A stretch of 64,000 nucleotides of DNA from NCBI GenBank assembly GCA_037178975.1, contig JASJZH010000004.1, positions 3,844,001-3,908,000 on the forward strand. Direction: 5' to 3'. Shown one piece after another: positions 12,966 through 26,476 of this stretch. Under the pieces are notes generated by a model that was given only the letters and a program-made list of their open reading frames with translations, did not search any database and was not told the origin of the DNA. Origin of the DNA: Oscheius tipulae (taxonomy: Eukaryota; Nematoda; Chromadorea; Rhabditida; Rhabditidae). A program made the translations under genes and the position numbers. The stretch's first letter is position 1; each line of letters opens with the position of its first letter.

Positions 12966-14667
12966 ATGTTCGGTGGAGAGAGAAAGTTCTCTGACGAAAC
13001 TTCGTCTGATAGTGATAGTCTTCATTTCACTGCAATTAGTTCAGACTCCAATCCAGAGATGGTATGTCTTTGTATCAAACGGGCTCAAACACTCGTTTCA
13101 GAACGAACAATCAGGCAGAAAGATGTTCCTTGGAGCTTTTATGAGAAACACTAGTGAGAAATCAGTTTTCGAGGATTTCGAAGACGAAGATTTTATTCTT
13201 ATCAGACCTCCTTCACCGTCGGATGTATCCATCCAAGCTGAAAGTTGCGGATTCATCTCAAAGGAAGATTTGAGCGCGGTTCGTTTGAAAACTATTCTTT
13301 GTACAACCTGCTTAGGCAAATTCACGTAGTTCCCTGCCGAATGCTAATCATGTTCCTACTTCCAGCAACGTATCATCTCTTTTCATTGGTTTTGTTTTGT
13401 ATGGTATCGTATCAGCGCATATTTTTCAGAGTCTTCTTCAAAACCCATCCGGCTTGAACCGGCATATGACAATTCCAATGAAAGCTCTTGTTGGCCAGTT
13501 AATCAGTCTTCTCCCAAATCACAAGCTCGCGGTGCTAACTTTGGCGGTTTACAGCTAAGATCACGTGTCAAAGTTTTCTCAGAAGCTATGGTTAAAACTT
13601 ACCTGATTAATCCAGCTAGCGGAGACTTGACGTCTTCCGAGTTTCCTGATAAATTCTGTTTGGCCCAAGAAACATTCGATCATAGCAGTAAGGTATACCT
13701 TTTTACAGTCAGTGTTAAGTATATACCCATTTTAAGACTGACGCTATTATCACCCGTGACGAGGCAGGAGGACTTGACGACGAAGTTAGTCTCCCCGAAA
13801 CGGACGAGGCAAGTGGCTCACGGGTCATCTGACCGTTGTAAATTTTAGGATGAATCGTGCAACCTGTTTAGAAAAAGTGAAGATGCTTCCAAGATCAACC
13901 CGGAAGAATTGGTAAGCCAGTTTCCCTTCGTTTGCATCAAGTTTCAGGTCGACGCTGTGGATGTAAACAACGCTACCTCTCCATTTGTTGGTAAACAGAC
14001 GAGCTTTGACGAAGATGCTGGAGGGGAGACTGATCAGCGCAAAGAAATCGAGAAACAGGTAGAACTTTACATTGATTTTGAGTAGCAAAAAGTTTCAGGA
14101 GAACGAACGTCCTTTCGGGGATAGTGGTGAGACTAATGAAATAGATGGTCCCGTTGGCACCCAAATCGTCGATGGTGGCAATGATAACGAGGCACAACAT
14201 TCCTTCCAAGAAATTGCGAACGAAGAGCGCGTCGAAGGAAATCACGACGATGGAATAGTTGAGGTTTTCTTGTTTGCAATCTTTTACAACGTATACAGCA
14301 TGGCTCTACCTATTCTCTTCCTTTTGCCGCAGCTAGTAGAATTTCGTGTGGACCCTTAGGTGACATCATTACAAAGTCGGCAGAGTCGCTACCGAATCTG
14401 TAGGTCTCCTTTTCATTTCAATAAAACACCGTTTATTTCAGAATTAACTTTGTCGAAAATGTTCTTTCGATCACCGAAAACGAGTGCCACAAATCGCTTC
14501 TTCAGAGCATTCTGTCTCTTACCTTTTTGATCAAAGTAGTCGGAGTTTTCTTTCCTTTCTTATCAATATTTCAGAGCCGAATCAACGACCATCAGAAGAG
14601 TCCTGAAATCGTTGCAAATTTGGAAGAACTGTCTGCTCATCTGAAAGGACAGCTGGGAATGCCGTAG
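12966..14667 (+). CDS. Acidic, low-complexity protein of unknown function
   Basis: A multi-exon plus-strand gene starting MFGGERKFSDETSSDSDSLH at 12966 and stopping at 14665-14667. Exons carry acidic and Ser-rich runs: SVFEDFEDEDFILIRPPSPS (about 13155-13215), SLPETDEAS, VDAVDVNNATSPFVG and GDSGETNEIDGPVGTQIVDG. The only segment that looks folded is the C-terminus, where two short exons give a helix, NFVENVLSITENECHKSLLQ, followed by SILSLTFLIK, and then SPEIVANLEELSAHLKGQLG. No catalytic motif, signal peptide or membrane span is seen. The composition suggests an intrinsically disordered regulatory or scaffold protein with a C-terminal helical docking region; this is inference. Several internal exon joins are uncertain because the acidic exons tolerate more than one phase. 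Confidence 0.55.
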
Positions 14668-14722
14668 TTCTTGTGAATTTATTGTAGTAAACTTAATTTC
14701 CCTTCTGTTTGGAGCTCTGTAT

Positions 14723-14941
14723 TCAGTTGCTCACCATCTCAATGATATTTGCCTGATAAACTGGATGTTGACAGATCCTCAATTGGGTTTTCAAAGGCTC
14801 ATTAGCCTCCCAATCCCACGCAATATTACCCGAACTTGTTCTCGTTCTCCTAACTTCTGTCAAGTACACATATTTCCTCGACGTCAAGACGATGACTGTG
14901 AGATAATTGTTAGATTGGGCACAAGATGAACGTCGAGACAT
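14723..14941 (-). CDS. Small hypothetical protein (72 aa)
   Basis: A single uninterrupted frame starts MSRRSSCAQSNNYLTVIVLT and ends NIIEMVSN. Its residue use is protein-like (NNYLTVIVLTSRKYVYLTEV looks like paired beta strands; WDWEANEPLKTQLRICQHP follows). The stop lies about 55 bp from the stop of the convergent acidic-protein gene, a usual spacing for tail-to-tail genes. No family was recognised, there is no AG acceptor immediately before the ATG, and upstream exons were not found. It may be a real small gene, the last exon of a longer one, or chance. Confidence 0.3.
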   Translation of the reverse strand: MSRRSSCAQSNNYLTVIVLTSRKYVYLTEVRRTRTSSGNIAWDWEANEPLKTQLRICQHPVYQANIIEMVSN

Positions 14942-16153
14942 AGAAGAAGTCGATTATATGTTCGTCAGAGTCGAAACCCGAGTGGCGGCTCTAATTGACA
15001 CCCTATTTGCATGATCCCCCGCACCCCTGTCTTGACTGTGTCCCAGTCTCTCGCAACTACTCTCCATCTATATTTCATGGCTTGTGCAGAAACTCGAGGA
15101 TCGGCCACGATTAGGTCTCGTGCTCCTTTTGTCCTTTTTCTCATTTCTCACATGTCTCTCCAGTGTCGGTTACTAGACAAGGCTCCCACCAAACATCAAA
15201 ACAATTCGCGGAAGAATGTTCTATTCCTGCAAGTCTTTCCCACCTATTCTAAACGAGTCTAATTTGCCGCTACGAACGTCTTCGATCCTTTCTGATCACT
15301 TGTGCATGAAACTTGCTAGTCCTGACCGTGCCAGACTCCAACTCTTCCAGAAAAGCCTCAATTAAAACAGGTAATTGCTGACGTCGCTAGTAGACCGAAA
15401 GACTCTTTCCACACCAACCATCAGATGAGATCCACCCACTCAAAACGAGCTTACCAACAGTTTCTATAGTTCCAGTAATCTAATGATGCGCTTGCAGTAA
15501 GGTGAACTTTAAAAACTATTAGGAGCTGTCTCTAGCAGTCTCAGTGTCTTCCCCCTAATTGCTCATATCTCGGCTCTTTCGCAGAAGAGCCGACCAAAAA
15601 CACCGTCCTCACTTCCGATACGTCATGCTCATTCATTGCCTTCTTCAACATTTTTGTCCGTCTCGATCGAGTCACATCCTCTTCGAATCACAAGTCTCCC
15701 ACTCCTAATTACCCTCGAAATACCCTTGCTACTCTCACGTAGCTCGTGACCTATTTTTATCAGTTAGATGGTAATAATCGCTGAATTCAATGGCCTCGTG
15801 GGTATCCTCGATAATAAACAGTAGTCATGTTCAAAATATCGAAAAAGCCGCCGGACGTCAGATACTACTTTCCCATCCTGTTTCCCATGTCTACGTCTTT
15901 TTCATCCTCAGAATATATCCTGACTAGAGAGTCGAATTTCGCGACGAGACTCATTAGTCCTCTAAATACGTGCGTCAAACCGGCTTCGGCCAATTAGTTT
16001 ATGGATTTTTATAGCTATACTCTGACTTTTCGTATATCTTAAGCCCTCGTTTACCCCATTGTTCGGCAGGAAGTCCTCGGGTCTCTTAACATTTGGTGAC
16101 CTTAGATGCCCTATCTGATATACGTCAATAGTTCAGGGTACCCGTGGAGACAG
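14942..16153. other. Non-coding region upstream of the insulin gene
   Basis: About 1.2 kb without a supported gene. It contains a perfect octamer ATTTGCAT at about 15005-15012, the recognition sequence of POU-domain factors, which may be chance at this length. It is the presumptive promoter of the insulin-like gene. No repeat or RNA gene was seen. Confidence 0.35.
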
Positions 16154-16627
16154 ATGCTGTCTCTGTCCCGACTTCGCTCTTTGATGTGCTCCCATTGGAG
16201 TCTCGTAGGACTACTTCTCGTCCTCATGCTGCTCTCATCCAGTCAGCCAGTCGAAGCAAACGTCCGTCTCTGTGAGTCTTTTGATTACCACAGAAACCAA
16301 ACAACCCAAGGAATTAAAAGAGTAAAGACTTTTAAGGTGGACAACGACTCACTCGTACTTTGTTTCAACTATGTCGGAATCAGATCTGTGGATTGTCGTC
16401 CTTCACACCTGCCAAACGTGAGTCAGATGCAGTTTCTGAGTAAAGGGGGAAATGTTTTAGGATCTCAGGTTTCCACACAGCCCTTTCTCGAAGTTCATCA
16501 AAGAACACGTCGATCAGGAATAGCGACATCGTGTTGCATCAATAAGTAAGCAAAGACCACGATCGAATAAATTGGAGAGTTCAGATGTTCGTATTCCTAC
16601 TTGAAGTCGTTCTGCTGTCACGAGTGA
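16154..16627 (+). CDS. Insulin-like peptide precursor (INS-6/DAF-28-like cysteine pattern)
   Basis: Four exons: about 16154-16271, 16337-16417, 16461-16545 and 16585-16627. The start is not decided; ATGs at 16106, 16154 and 16184 are in frame, all before a signal peptide (SLVGLLLVLMLLSSSQPVEA). Joining exons 1 and 2 gives the B chain VRLCGQRLTRTLFQLC, where CG plus the spacing C-x11-C is exactly that of insulin, followed by RNQICG with an extra Cys. A dibasic KR at the exon 2-3 junction, a 13-residue linker and RTRR then precede the A chain GIATSCCINKCSYSYLK and SFCCHE, with CC-x3-C-x8-CC. The added Cys in each chain matches C. elegans INS-6/DAF-28, which form four disulphides. It is expected to be secreted and to act on a DAF-2-type receptor. 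The exon 1 frame reads on through intron 1 and hides the B chain. Confidence 0.9.
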
Positions 16628-17656
16628 TCTCCCTTCCGGCTGTTCCCTGTTCTAGTCACTTCCATCCGCACACACATCAACCTTTGTTCGTCTCTAATGA
16701 ATTCTGTTGAAACTGTCTCCAGTAAACATTCCTCTCTTCTTGTTCGTCGCAACAACTGTCCAATGACCTCATGCCGAATTCTTTCACGCAGACCGATTTA
16801 CGGTCAACCGCTGATCATTTTACGGGTCGTGAGCCGGCAGGTGTTTGTGCACTGTAGGGGCTGACGCAACCGCGAATCAAATGGTGCCGCAGCCTTTTGG
16901 GTCAAGACTGTGGTCCGAGGGGGAGAGCAAGAATCTTTTTGAGTCTTTATTAATGAACCTCCAGATGATTCGCTTCATGGGCGCGTCTTGCCACAGAATT
17001 GTACCCACATGTTATAGTCGACGTAGAAACCTCCCTCGTATAGCTCGCACGACACGATACTCTTGTCCAGTTCAGCTTGTTGTCTTTCCATCTCCGTGTC
17101 TTCCATGTCCTCTTTAATGTCTTCGGCTAGAATCAGTGGAATCACGATCGGTGGCAGCTTCTTCTCTTCTTCTGTAGCTTGTCCATTTCTGTTGGTGCCA
17201 GCTTTTTCTCCGCCTTTGTTTATCTTTCTTTTCTGAATTTCGTTGGGTTGCGGTAGAAGCGACGAAAGAACTCACAGAACAACAGCCACCCATCAGAACC
17301 AAACAGCTTCGAACTGAAGTTATCATGTCAAGTCTCGACAAGACAAATCTTCTCAGTTGCTATTATCTTCCGACTTGCCGCCAAAGGTTCTACGCAACTG
17401 TTGCGCCATCGGGGACCGCCCTCCTGAGGACGAGGTTCGCAGTACCGGCAGCTCAACCTCCCATTAGCCCTGTTAACCTCCTGCTTGCGTTTTCCCAGTT
17501 CTTTTGAATGATTACCGTTGGCCTTCTATTTCAATCTGCCAAAGACTGTGAATGGCCAATCTAAAGAAGAATCTAGTTCGTAAGGGTACATTTAGCTGTA
17601 ATCTGAACTCTTCTTCTCTAGTCTTACAGACCAGCATTTAAAAGTTTTCAGGGAGA
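16628..17656. other. Intergenic region
   Basis: About 1 kb between the insulin gene and the bZIP gene. Short frames on both strands (around 16845-17117 and 17114-17341) show no domain. A GTAAACA heptamer at about 16722-16728 matches the DAF-16/FOXO element, but a 7-mer is expected by chance at this scale. Nothing else was seen. Confidence 0.35.
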
Positions 17657-18180
17657 ATGTCGGATTTAAACCAAATTACTCAGTTTGCTATGACGCAAAT
17701 GTGGAACATGGATCCTTATGCTCAGTACGGCGAAGAAAAGGTAGATTTCCTTGTAGATGTTTCGTACAATAATTTTTAGCCTGGAGTTGGCTTCCCGACA
17801 ACTTGGGCAGCCCTACAACAGGCAGCGTCGATGGCCAACCGAACTGTGACTCCACCTCAAAGGAGAAAAGCCAACCCGGTTCCAAAAGAACATAAGGATG
17901 ACGTCTCCCCCGGAAAAAGTAGTGATAAACAGCAATTTTTCAGGCGTACTATGAGCGGAGAAAGAAGAACAACGACTCGGCTAAGAGGAGTCGGGAAAAC
18001 CGACGGCAGAAAGAAGTCGAGTACCAAATGAGAGCGGAAATGCTGCAAAGGGCGAGTTATACTCATCAACAGAGGAACGAGAGCTTTTAGGAGAACGCAA
18101 AACTGCGGGAAATCATCCAGCAACTACAGTACCAGATCACTCAACTTAGTAATGTAGTACCTTGGCCTATCAACTCCTAA
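17657..18180 (+). CDS. Small bZIP transcription factor, PAR/HLF (CES-2-like) type
   Basis: Four exons: 17657-17740, 17780-17902, 17944-18051 and 18091-18180, about 134 residues. The N-terminus (MSDLNQITQFAMTQMWNMDP) is short and polar. The basic region DDAYYERRKKNNDSAKRSRE continues NRRQKEVEYQMRAEMLQR; the core N-x-x-x-x-R with KNN-x-x-A-K-R-S-R is diagnostic of the PAR/HLF and CES-2 subfamily, which binds TTACGTAA-like sites. The zipper is completed by ENAKLREIIQQLQYQITQL in the last exon. The third intron (18052-18090) starts with GC rather than GT; with it the zipper register matches the family (LQR-ENAKLR aligns with HLF LEK-ENSALR), whereas reading through gives a stop after ESF. The zipper is short, near four heptads. 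In worms, related factors control cell-fate and death genes; the exact orthologue is not assigned. Confidence 0.85.
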
Positions 18181-18410
18181 CTCGATTTCATCGTGCCCAT
18201 CTTGTCAACCTTTTACGTGTCGAGCTTATTTGTAGTTCTGTCGTGCCTGGGTCAAATTTGGCCTTACAATAAGGCGTATATAAACAGTGTACTTCATTTC
18301 ATATAGTCTACGTATTCTATTGAAGTGCACAGAAGAGGTATTGGTTGTGGGATTCAGGATCAGTTAAAAGACAGTAAAGCACCAATTGAAATATAAATAA
18401 AGTTCAGGAA

Positions 18411-20682
18411 CTAAGGTTTAGCAAAATACTCAAGGCGACGAGGTGTCGGCGGAAGAGCTCCTCGACGTTCTCCTGTGACTGGACCGAGCATACTGCTATT
18501 GGCTGCTGATGACTCGGAGCGCTCCGGCTGGACAGAAATAGGAGGGCGAACAGAATTTTCTGACATGAAGCCCATCCAGTAGATCTGAAACCAGAAAGTT
18601 CTATTCGGAGATCAAGGACAAACCGGGGGGAAGGACAGCAGCTCCCGAAGAACTGTTTCACAATCGCTCGTTTCCTTGTTTGCAGCACCAATATCGCCAA
18701 CAGACCTCTGACCGATTACACTCATTGATACGCATCTGGCGATGTTCTCTTTCGGCATTTTGTTGAGATCAGCTAGAGCCATTACCTGAAGAAAAATGTA
18801 AGCTTAGATGGGAGACGCAAGAAAACCTTTTGCCAGTGGATCATCAAATAGGCCAATGTTTCGCGATTAGGCCTAGGCAGTTCGCAGAAGGCCGTGTTCA
18901 GAGCACTTTGGTCAGCTTTGCGAGCAGCACGGATGAACTCGTCTCTTGAAGATTTCGGAATCAAAGGGTCCTGTAAACAAATAGGCATAGATCGGAAACT
19001 TGCATACCCGAAGTTCACGAAGGAACAATTTGATGCAGTCGCTCAATACTTCAACATGCTGCATGGAAAGATTCGGGACTCCTCGAGAAGTACGAAGTTC
19101 ATTCAGCGTTCTGGACACCTAAAACAAAAAAAATGGAATTTCTAAGGCGCCGGTGAACATATTATGACTAAACACATGCTTGTAGTTAGGTCGGTGCAAA
19201 ACATACAGCAATTTCATGCCCACTACACACCTGAGCTTTTGCTCCAGGAACACGATAGATTCCCTCCGAGTCGAGGCCTTTGAGCTCCAGAGCAGTCACA
19301 AGATGAATGAGGGGTGCTGGAATCATTGGAGACGTCGTTGGACAGAATTCCGCGAGAGTGAACAACTGTGTGTCTTTCTTGCTCTTCATTGGTGTCACAT
19401 GTCTTGGCACACAAGGCATTGCAAGACGACGTTTGCAGTTGACGTGAACAATCTGCTGGCAGTCGATACATTTGACAGCAGGCTTGGCGGCAAAGCTGAT
19501 GCTGCTGTTACAGACATCACAAGTGGTGAACTGAAAGATACCTACAGAATATAACGATAACGACATACCTTGAGATAGGAATTATATCTTTCGTAGGTAT
19601 GCTGCCTAGTAGTGATTAGACCATTCCTTGTCCACGATTCAGCCACTTTCGAACCCGGTTTCGAACGCAAGTCTAAATTGCTCGCTGCGTTGGGGGTCAA
19701 TAATCCAATCGGTCGTGGCAGCAATTTGCCCTCCTGGAATCAGGCATTGTTTGATCAGCAGAAATCTTACGTCTACAGCTAAACTGTTCTCAGACATGCT
19801 CCTGTTTCTAGCCGCCAGTCGTCTAGGAGGTTTTACGCAAGTTTGCGGGATAGTTGGCGGTTTGGACGTATCCCTCGACCTTTTTGGAGGAAGATGATCA
19901 TACTAAAGACAAATGGCTTAATTAGAAACTAAGGAAAATACCTCGTCATTAGCTCTGCTTCTTTTGGGGTTCGTTCCAATGAAACGGGGCTGAAGAGATG
20001 TTGAGCGGCGTTCTCGAGCAGGTACACGCGAACGACGTGAAGTACGATCGGTGACGTCGCAAATACTGTCATCAGTATGGTCGTAGTCAATCGAGCTTGT
20101 CGTATCATCTTCCACTTCAGCCATATTGTGACTAGTAGTGCGAACAGATTTCTTTCTTTGAAGAAGAGGTTGCTGAATGAGGTCCATGCGAGGATCATCA
20201 GTGTCTAACCCGTTATCCTGGAATAAAAAGGCACTTCACATAAACACAATAAACAAACCTTGATCAATTCGTTGACGACTTTGAGCCGTTTCATGACATC
20301 TTCGAGATTGGACTTCAACGAGTTGTTTTCCACCATTTGATCTCGGACTTGACTGCGAGCATCCTTCAATTCAGCTTGAAGCGTCTTGATTTTGCTGTCT
20401 CGATCTCTGAAGCACAGCAGTACAATAAGCAAACAGCCAACGTACTCTATCTCCCCTTCCAATTTTTGTATTTGGAGATCTTTTTGCTCCACCTTCTCAA
20501 CAGACTCGGCCCAGTTCAGGCGCATTCTTTCGAACTCATCCATTAGATTGATCATGACTGAAACTGACATTGTGTAAACAACGGAATGAAAACTAACCAT
20601 TGTAGTTTTCTTTCGAGCGGTGTTGGCTCTCGCCAAGTTCTGTGTACAGTCTGAGAGCCTCTTTGGCTAACTCACTGGCCAT
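18411..20682 (-). CDS. cyk-4: Centralspindlin RhoGAP (MgcRacGAP/RACGAP1, CYK-4)
   Basis: A minus-strand gene starting MASELAKEALRLYTELGESQ at 20682, right after a TTTTTAG acceptor, with its stop at 18411. Domain order matches CYK-4. First comes an N-terminal coiled coil (for example SKIKTLQAELKDARSQVRDQ, about 20290-20600) that binds the kinesin ZEN-4/MKLP1. A basic, Ser-rich linker follows (RTSRRSRVPARERRSTSLQP). The C1 zinc domain then shows TCDVCNSS, CIDCQQIVHVNC and MPCVP (about 19430-19560). The RhoGAP domain has GLDSEGIYRVPGAKAQV, whose Arg is the catalytic finger. Its later part reads LPRPNRETLAYLMIHWQKV, as in RACGAP1. The C-tail contains GERRGALPPTPRRLEYFAKP. It acts at the spindle midzone and promotes RhoA activation in cytokinesis. 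A few GAP exon joins between 19220 and 18990 are less certain. Confidence 0.92.
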
Positions 20683-20942
20683 CTAAAAACGTATAATGAA
20701 AAATGACATTTAGAGAACGAAAGATGCAATAAAAATTACACATAGATGCTTATATTTCATAGGGATGTGATATGTTCATATTCAACGGATGCATGGCTTT
20801 CTACAGTATGACGCCAGTCAATATGGTTCCTGAACAGACTATAAAAGGATAAAAAGAAAAAAACAGACCGCAGAGCTTTGGAAAAGGAATATATTATTGT
20901 GTCTGCCGACACAATCTGAAGAGATTGGGAGAAGAGTGGTTT

Positions 20943-21619
20943 TATATGTGTTGCAGTTCCAAGTGTTTTTCAGTTCAAACTGTTCTGAACTAGTTCAAAC
21001 TGTTCTATTTCAGTTCGAAGTGTTTCACGGCAGTTCAAACTGTTTTGAACTAGTTCGAAGTGTTTTTATTACCTTTCTTCTTATTTGTAAAGCGTTTTTG
21101 AGGATGTTTTTCGTTATTATTTTGTTTCCATCGTACGAATCGTAAAATTATCAGCATTTTGACACTAGAACGACTTGACGAAACCCCCTTTAGAAGCTCC
21201 AACATCCCATTTCTATTACATTCTTGACGTCTTTTGTGATTCGTCGCTCGTACCATTCGCTCGTTTTGAAAAAGAAAAACTAAAAATGAGCGAATAGGGC
21301 GAACAAATCAGAAAAACGTCAAAAACGTGAAGGAAATGGGATATTGGAGCTCCAGAATTGCCTAATGGGAACTTTTCAAGTCGTTTTGGTGTCAAAATGC
21401 TGAGAATTTTATGATTTGATTGATGAAAAGAAAATAAAAAGGTAAAAACATCCAAAAATCTGATAAAAACGCACCACAAATGACTAAAAAGAAATAAATA
21501 CACTTTGAACTAGTTCAAAACAGTTTGAACTGCCGTAAAACACTTCGAACTGAAATAGAACACTTTGAACTAGTTCAGAACAGTTTGAACTGAAAAACAC
21601 TTTGAACTGCAACATATGT
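20943..21619. repeat. Fold-back inverted-repeat element (MITE-like, non-coding)
   Basis: The sequence from about 20943 to 21275 is repeated in reverse complement from about 21287 to 21619, so the whole element could fold into one long imperfect hairpin of about 330 bp arms with a short A-rich loop near 21281. The outer ends read TGTTGCAGTTC on the left and its complement on the right. The outer ~120 bp of each arm is built from variants of AGTTCAAACTGTTCTGAACT and CAGTTCGAAGTGTTT, with the palindrome GAACTAGTTC. The inner arms still match, with shared blocks such as TCAGCATTTTGACAC and CATCCCATTT. No open frame in it looks like a transposase. It is most simply a non-autonomous DNA transposon remnant; no clear target-site duplication was identified by eye. 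Confidence 0.82.
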
Positions 21620-24273
<2,654 letters not shown>

Positions 24274-24981
24274 ATCTTCTCTGAGTGAAAAGAGCTATTT
24301 ATTTTTCTGCAGCTTACGTCCCTTCTGATCTGTACACATCTTATAGATTGGGTTATGGGAACACTTTCTGTTGATGCAGTTCTCTTGCATCTCGCCTACT
24401 ATTGCTTTGTGAATTTACTTCTTCAACCCCATCAGCAGCCACCATATTCCCCAGTCCTTTCTTCTAACTATTGACAATTGTTATGCTCTTCATTTGAACA
24501 ATTTACATTTTCAAGGTAAATAATAAGATCACGACATTTGGTGTTCGGTCCATCCTTACAGCTGTTATGATAAAAGCACTTCTCGTTTTGCACAGCAATT
24601 TCGTCATTACGGCCGCGATGAAGCGACGTCATTTGGAAATAAAAGGGCCGAATCAATGCCCTCTGTGGCTTCTCTTCGCCCCCTGATTGAAACACGAACA
24701 TCCGAAGTCTGGAAGGGTCAAAGTAGCAAATGAGGATCCTTGTTTTTCATTTTTCCCACCAAGCAATTATGACCTTGAAACTTACTCACAAACGTTTCTG
24801 ACTCCGAACTAGATAAAAGCTTTGTAACAACTGAAAGTCCCGACTTTTTTGCAACAGTATAAATAAGGGGGAAAAAACTTGAGTCAGTTAGTGGTCCTAC
24901 AGCAGCGGAAGCTGGCCGGAACGAGAAGAGGTGGCGGGAACCAGACGAAGGAGACGAGCTCGAACTAGCCGGAAACAAAGT
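24274..24981. other. 3' flank of rho-1 and intergenic region
   Basis: No supported gene. A 77-codon minus-strand frame (24468-24701) has five cysteines near its end but no signal peptide, acceptor or family match, so I leave it uncalled. A longer minus-strand frame starting at 25353 is the antisense shadow of the kinase relic downstream. Confidence 0.35.
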
Positions 24982-26215
24982 GAATGACGACGCCGAAGAC
25001 GACTTTTGTAATAAAGGAAAAGGATAAGAAGAAGCCGAAAGGACGAGACGAGAAGGAGGAAAAGAGCGGCGAGAAGAGTGCTGAAAGACAACAGATAAGT
25101 AAAGAGGATTTGTCAAAAGACTAAAGAACGAAAGAGATGAAGAAGTCGCCATAAAAGGTCCAAGAAAGAAACCCTCATTCCAATATGACAAGAAGATCAA
25201 GACGACGAAGGACATCAGAGAGGAGTTGATCGGACAGAGGACAAGTAGCAGAGATGACAAGCTGATGGGATTGAGCGAGAAAAAGTACGATGTAAAGGAG
25301 ATGTTGTCGAAAAGCAAAAAGGGCAATATCATTCGAGTGGTCGAGATGAACAATGCTCAATTGCGACTGGTGCCACGAGAAGAAAGTATCAACAACGAGA
25401 TCCACTTCTTGTTGGGGTTTCAACAGACTCTTCGTGACCACAACTTAGCTTCGGACCACTTTCTGTCCATCTCTTCGTATGGAGCGACTCGCGAGATGAC
25501 CTCGTTTGTACAGCCTCTTTGTGGACCAAACATGGACGACTTGCGTCATGACTCGGAACTGAGAGGACCAACTGCTCTTCGAATTGGATTGATGGTTCTC
25601 GATGCCATCTCTTGTCTTCATTGCTGTGAAATCATCCATGGTCGTCTTGAGCCACAACACGTGCTCATTGGAGCCGAGACGAGGAGCTGTGTATATGTGG
25701 TGGGTCTGGGTCACATTTATAGAGTGACGAGCAACACGACGATCACCTGGAGTCCGACTGCTGCTCATGCTCCCTGTCGTGGTAGTCGAGACCCATATGC
25801 AACTGAACTAGAGACGTGGTTCTACTGATAGATCTCTACGGAAGTAACTTTCTGTCGTGGAACAAGAAGTAGTGCAGCTTCGAAGAGACTCTCAAGTGGA
25901 AGAAACAGTTCTTCCTCTGTCCTCAACTTCTGCCTCAACACTTCTGACGCGCTTCCACGACTTGATGAACATCTTCAGCAACCGACGAGTACGAGAACAA
26001 TAAGGCTTGTGTGCTCAAGAGACGTCTTCTGGTCTACATGAAGCAGGAACACATCAGCAGACACAAGCCCTTCGGATGGACTCGAGAAGACGAACCATGC
26101 CGAGAGGATGAGAGAGTACAAGAAGACTGCCAGCACCATCAAGACGACCACCCACGAGGCTCTCATGAAGTACCAGAGCAGGGCAGACGACAACGACTAG
26201 ACGACCAACTTTGAT
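24982..26215 (+). pseudogene. Decayed intronless CK1/TTBK-like protein kinase
   Basis: The order of kinase regions is intact but split over three frames. A Lys/Glu-rich N-terminus (MTTPKTTFVIKEKDKKKPKG, from 24982) ends at a stop near 25124. The next frame carries NEIHFLLGFQQTL, FLSISSYG, FVQPLCGPNMDDLRHD, LMVLDAISCLHCCEIIHGRL and CRGSRDPYATELETWFY, then stops at 25826-25828. In another frame LIDLYGSNFLSWNKK continues the same helix, with further stops. A last frame (about 26005-26085) gives the CK1-type end LLVYMKQEHISRHKPFGW. No introns are visible, unlike neighbouring genes, which suggests a retrogene. Catalytic residues are also changed: HRD is HGR, DFG is GLG, and no Gly-rich loop or VAIK Lys is evident. 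CK1-like kinases are strongly expanded in nematodes. I describe the breaks only as seen. Confidence 0.75.
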
Positions 26216-26476
26216 CTTCAATGAACGCTAGTCTGAATCTTGCTCTTGTCTTTTTAGATATAGTTAACTATCGAGGTCTCATGGTATTCTTCTTGGTTTA
26301 TAAGAAAACTTCTGAAAAGAACAATAATCAGTAAGACAGAACGAGAAAGGTGCATTGTCCTTTTCTGTCAAACAGACCCCTTCTGTGCCACCTCGGCGAC
26401 ATTCTCTGGGGCTACAAAGGTCTCACACGTAGGTAATGCTACAGCCACGCCTCTCTGTCCATTCATTCGCACAACT

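Noticed and set aside
24468..24701. Small cysteine-containing minus-strand frame
   Set aside because: No signal peptide and no matching upstream exon; the Cys pattern does not fit a known small secreted family.
24718..25353. 211-codon minus-strand open frame rich in Ser, Leu and Phe
   Set aside because: It is antisense to the Lys/Glu-rich start of the CK1-like relic; a polar Lys/Glu sequence read backwards gives Phe/Ser/Leu runs.
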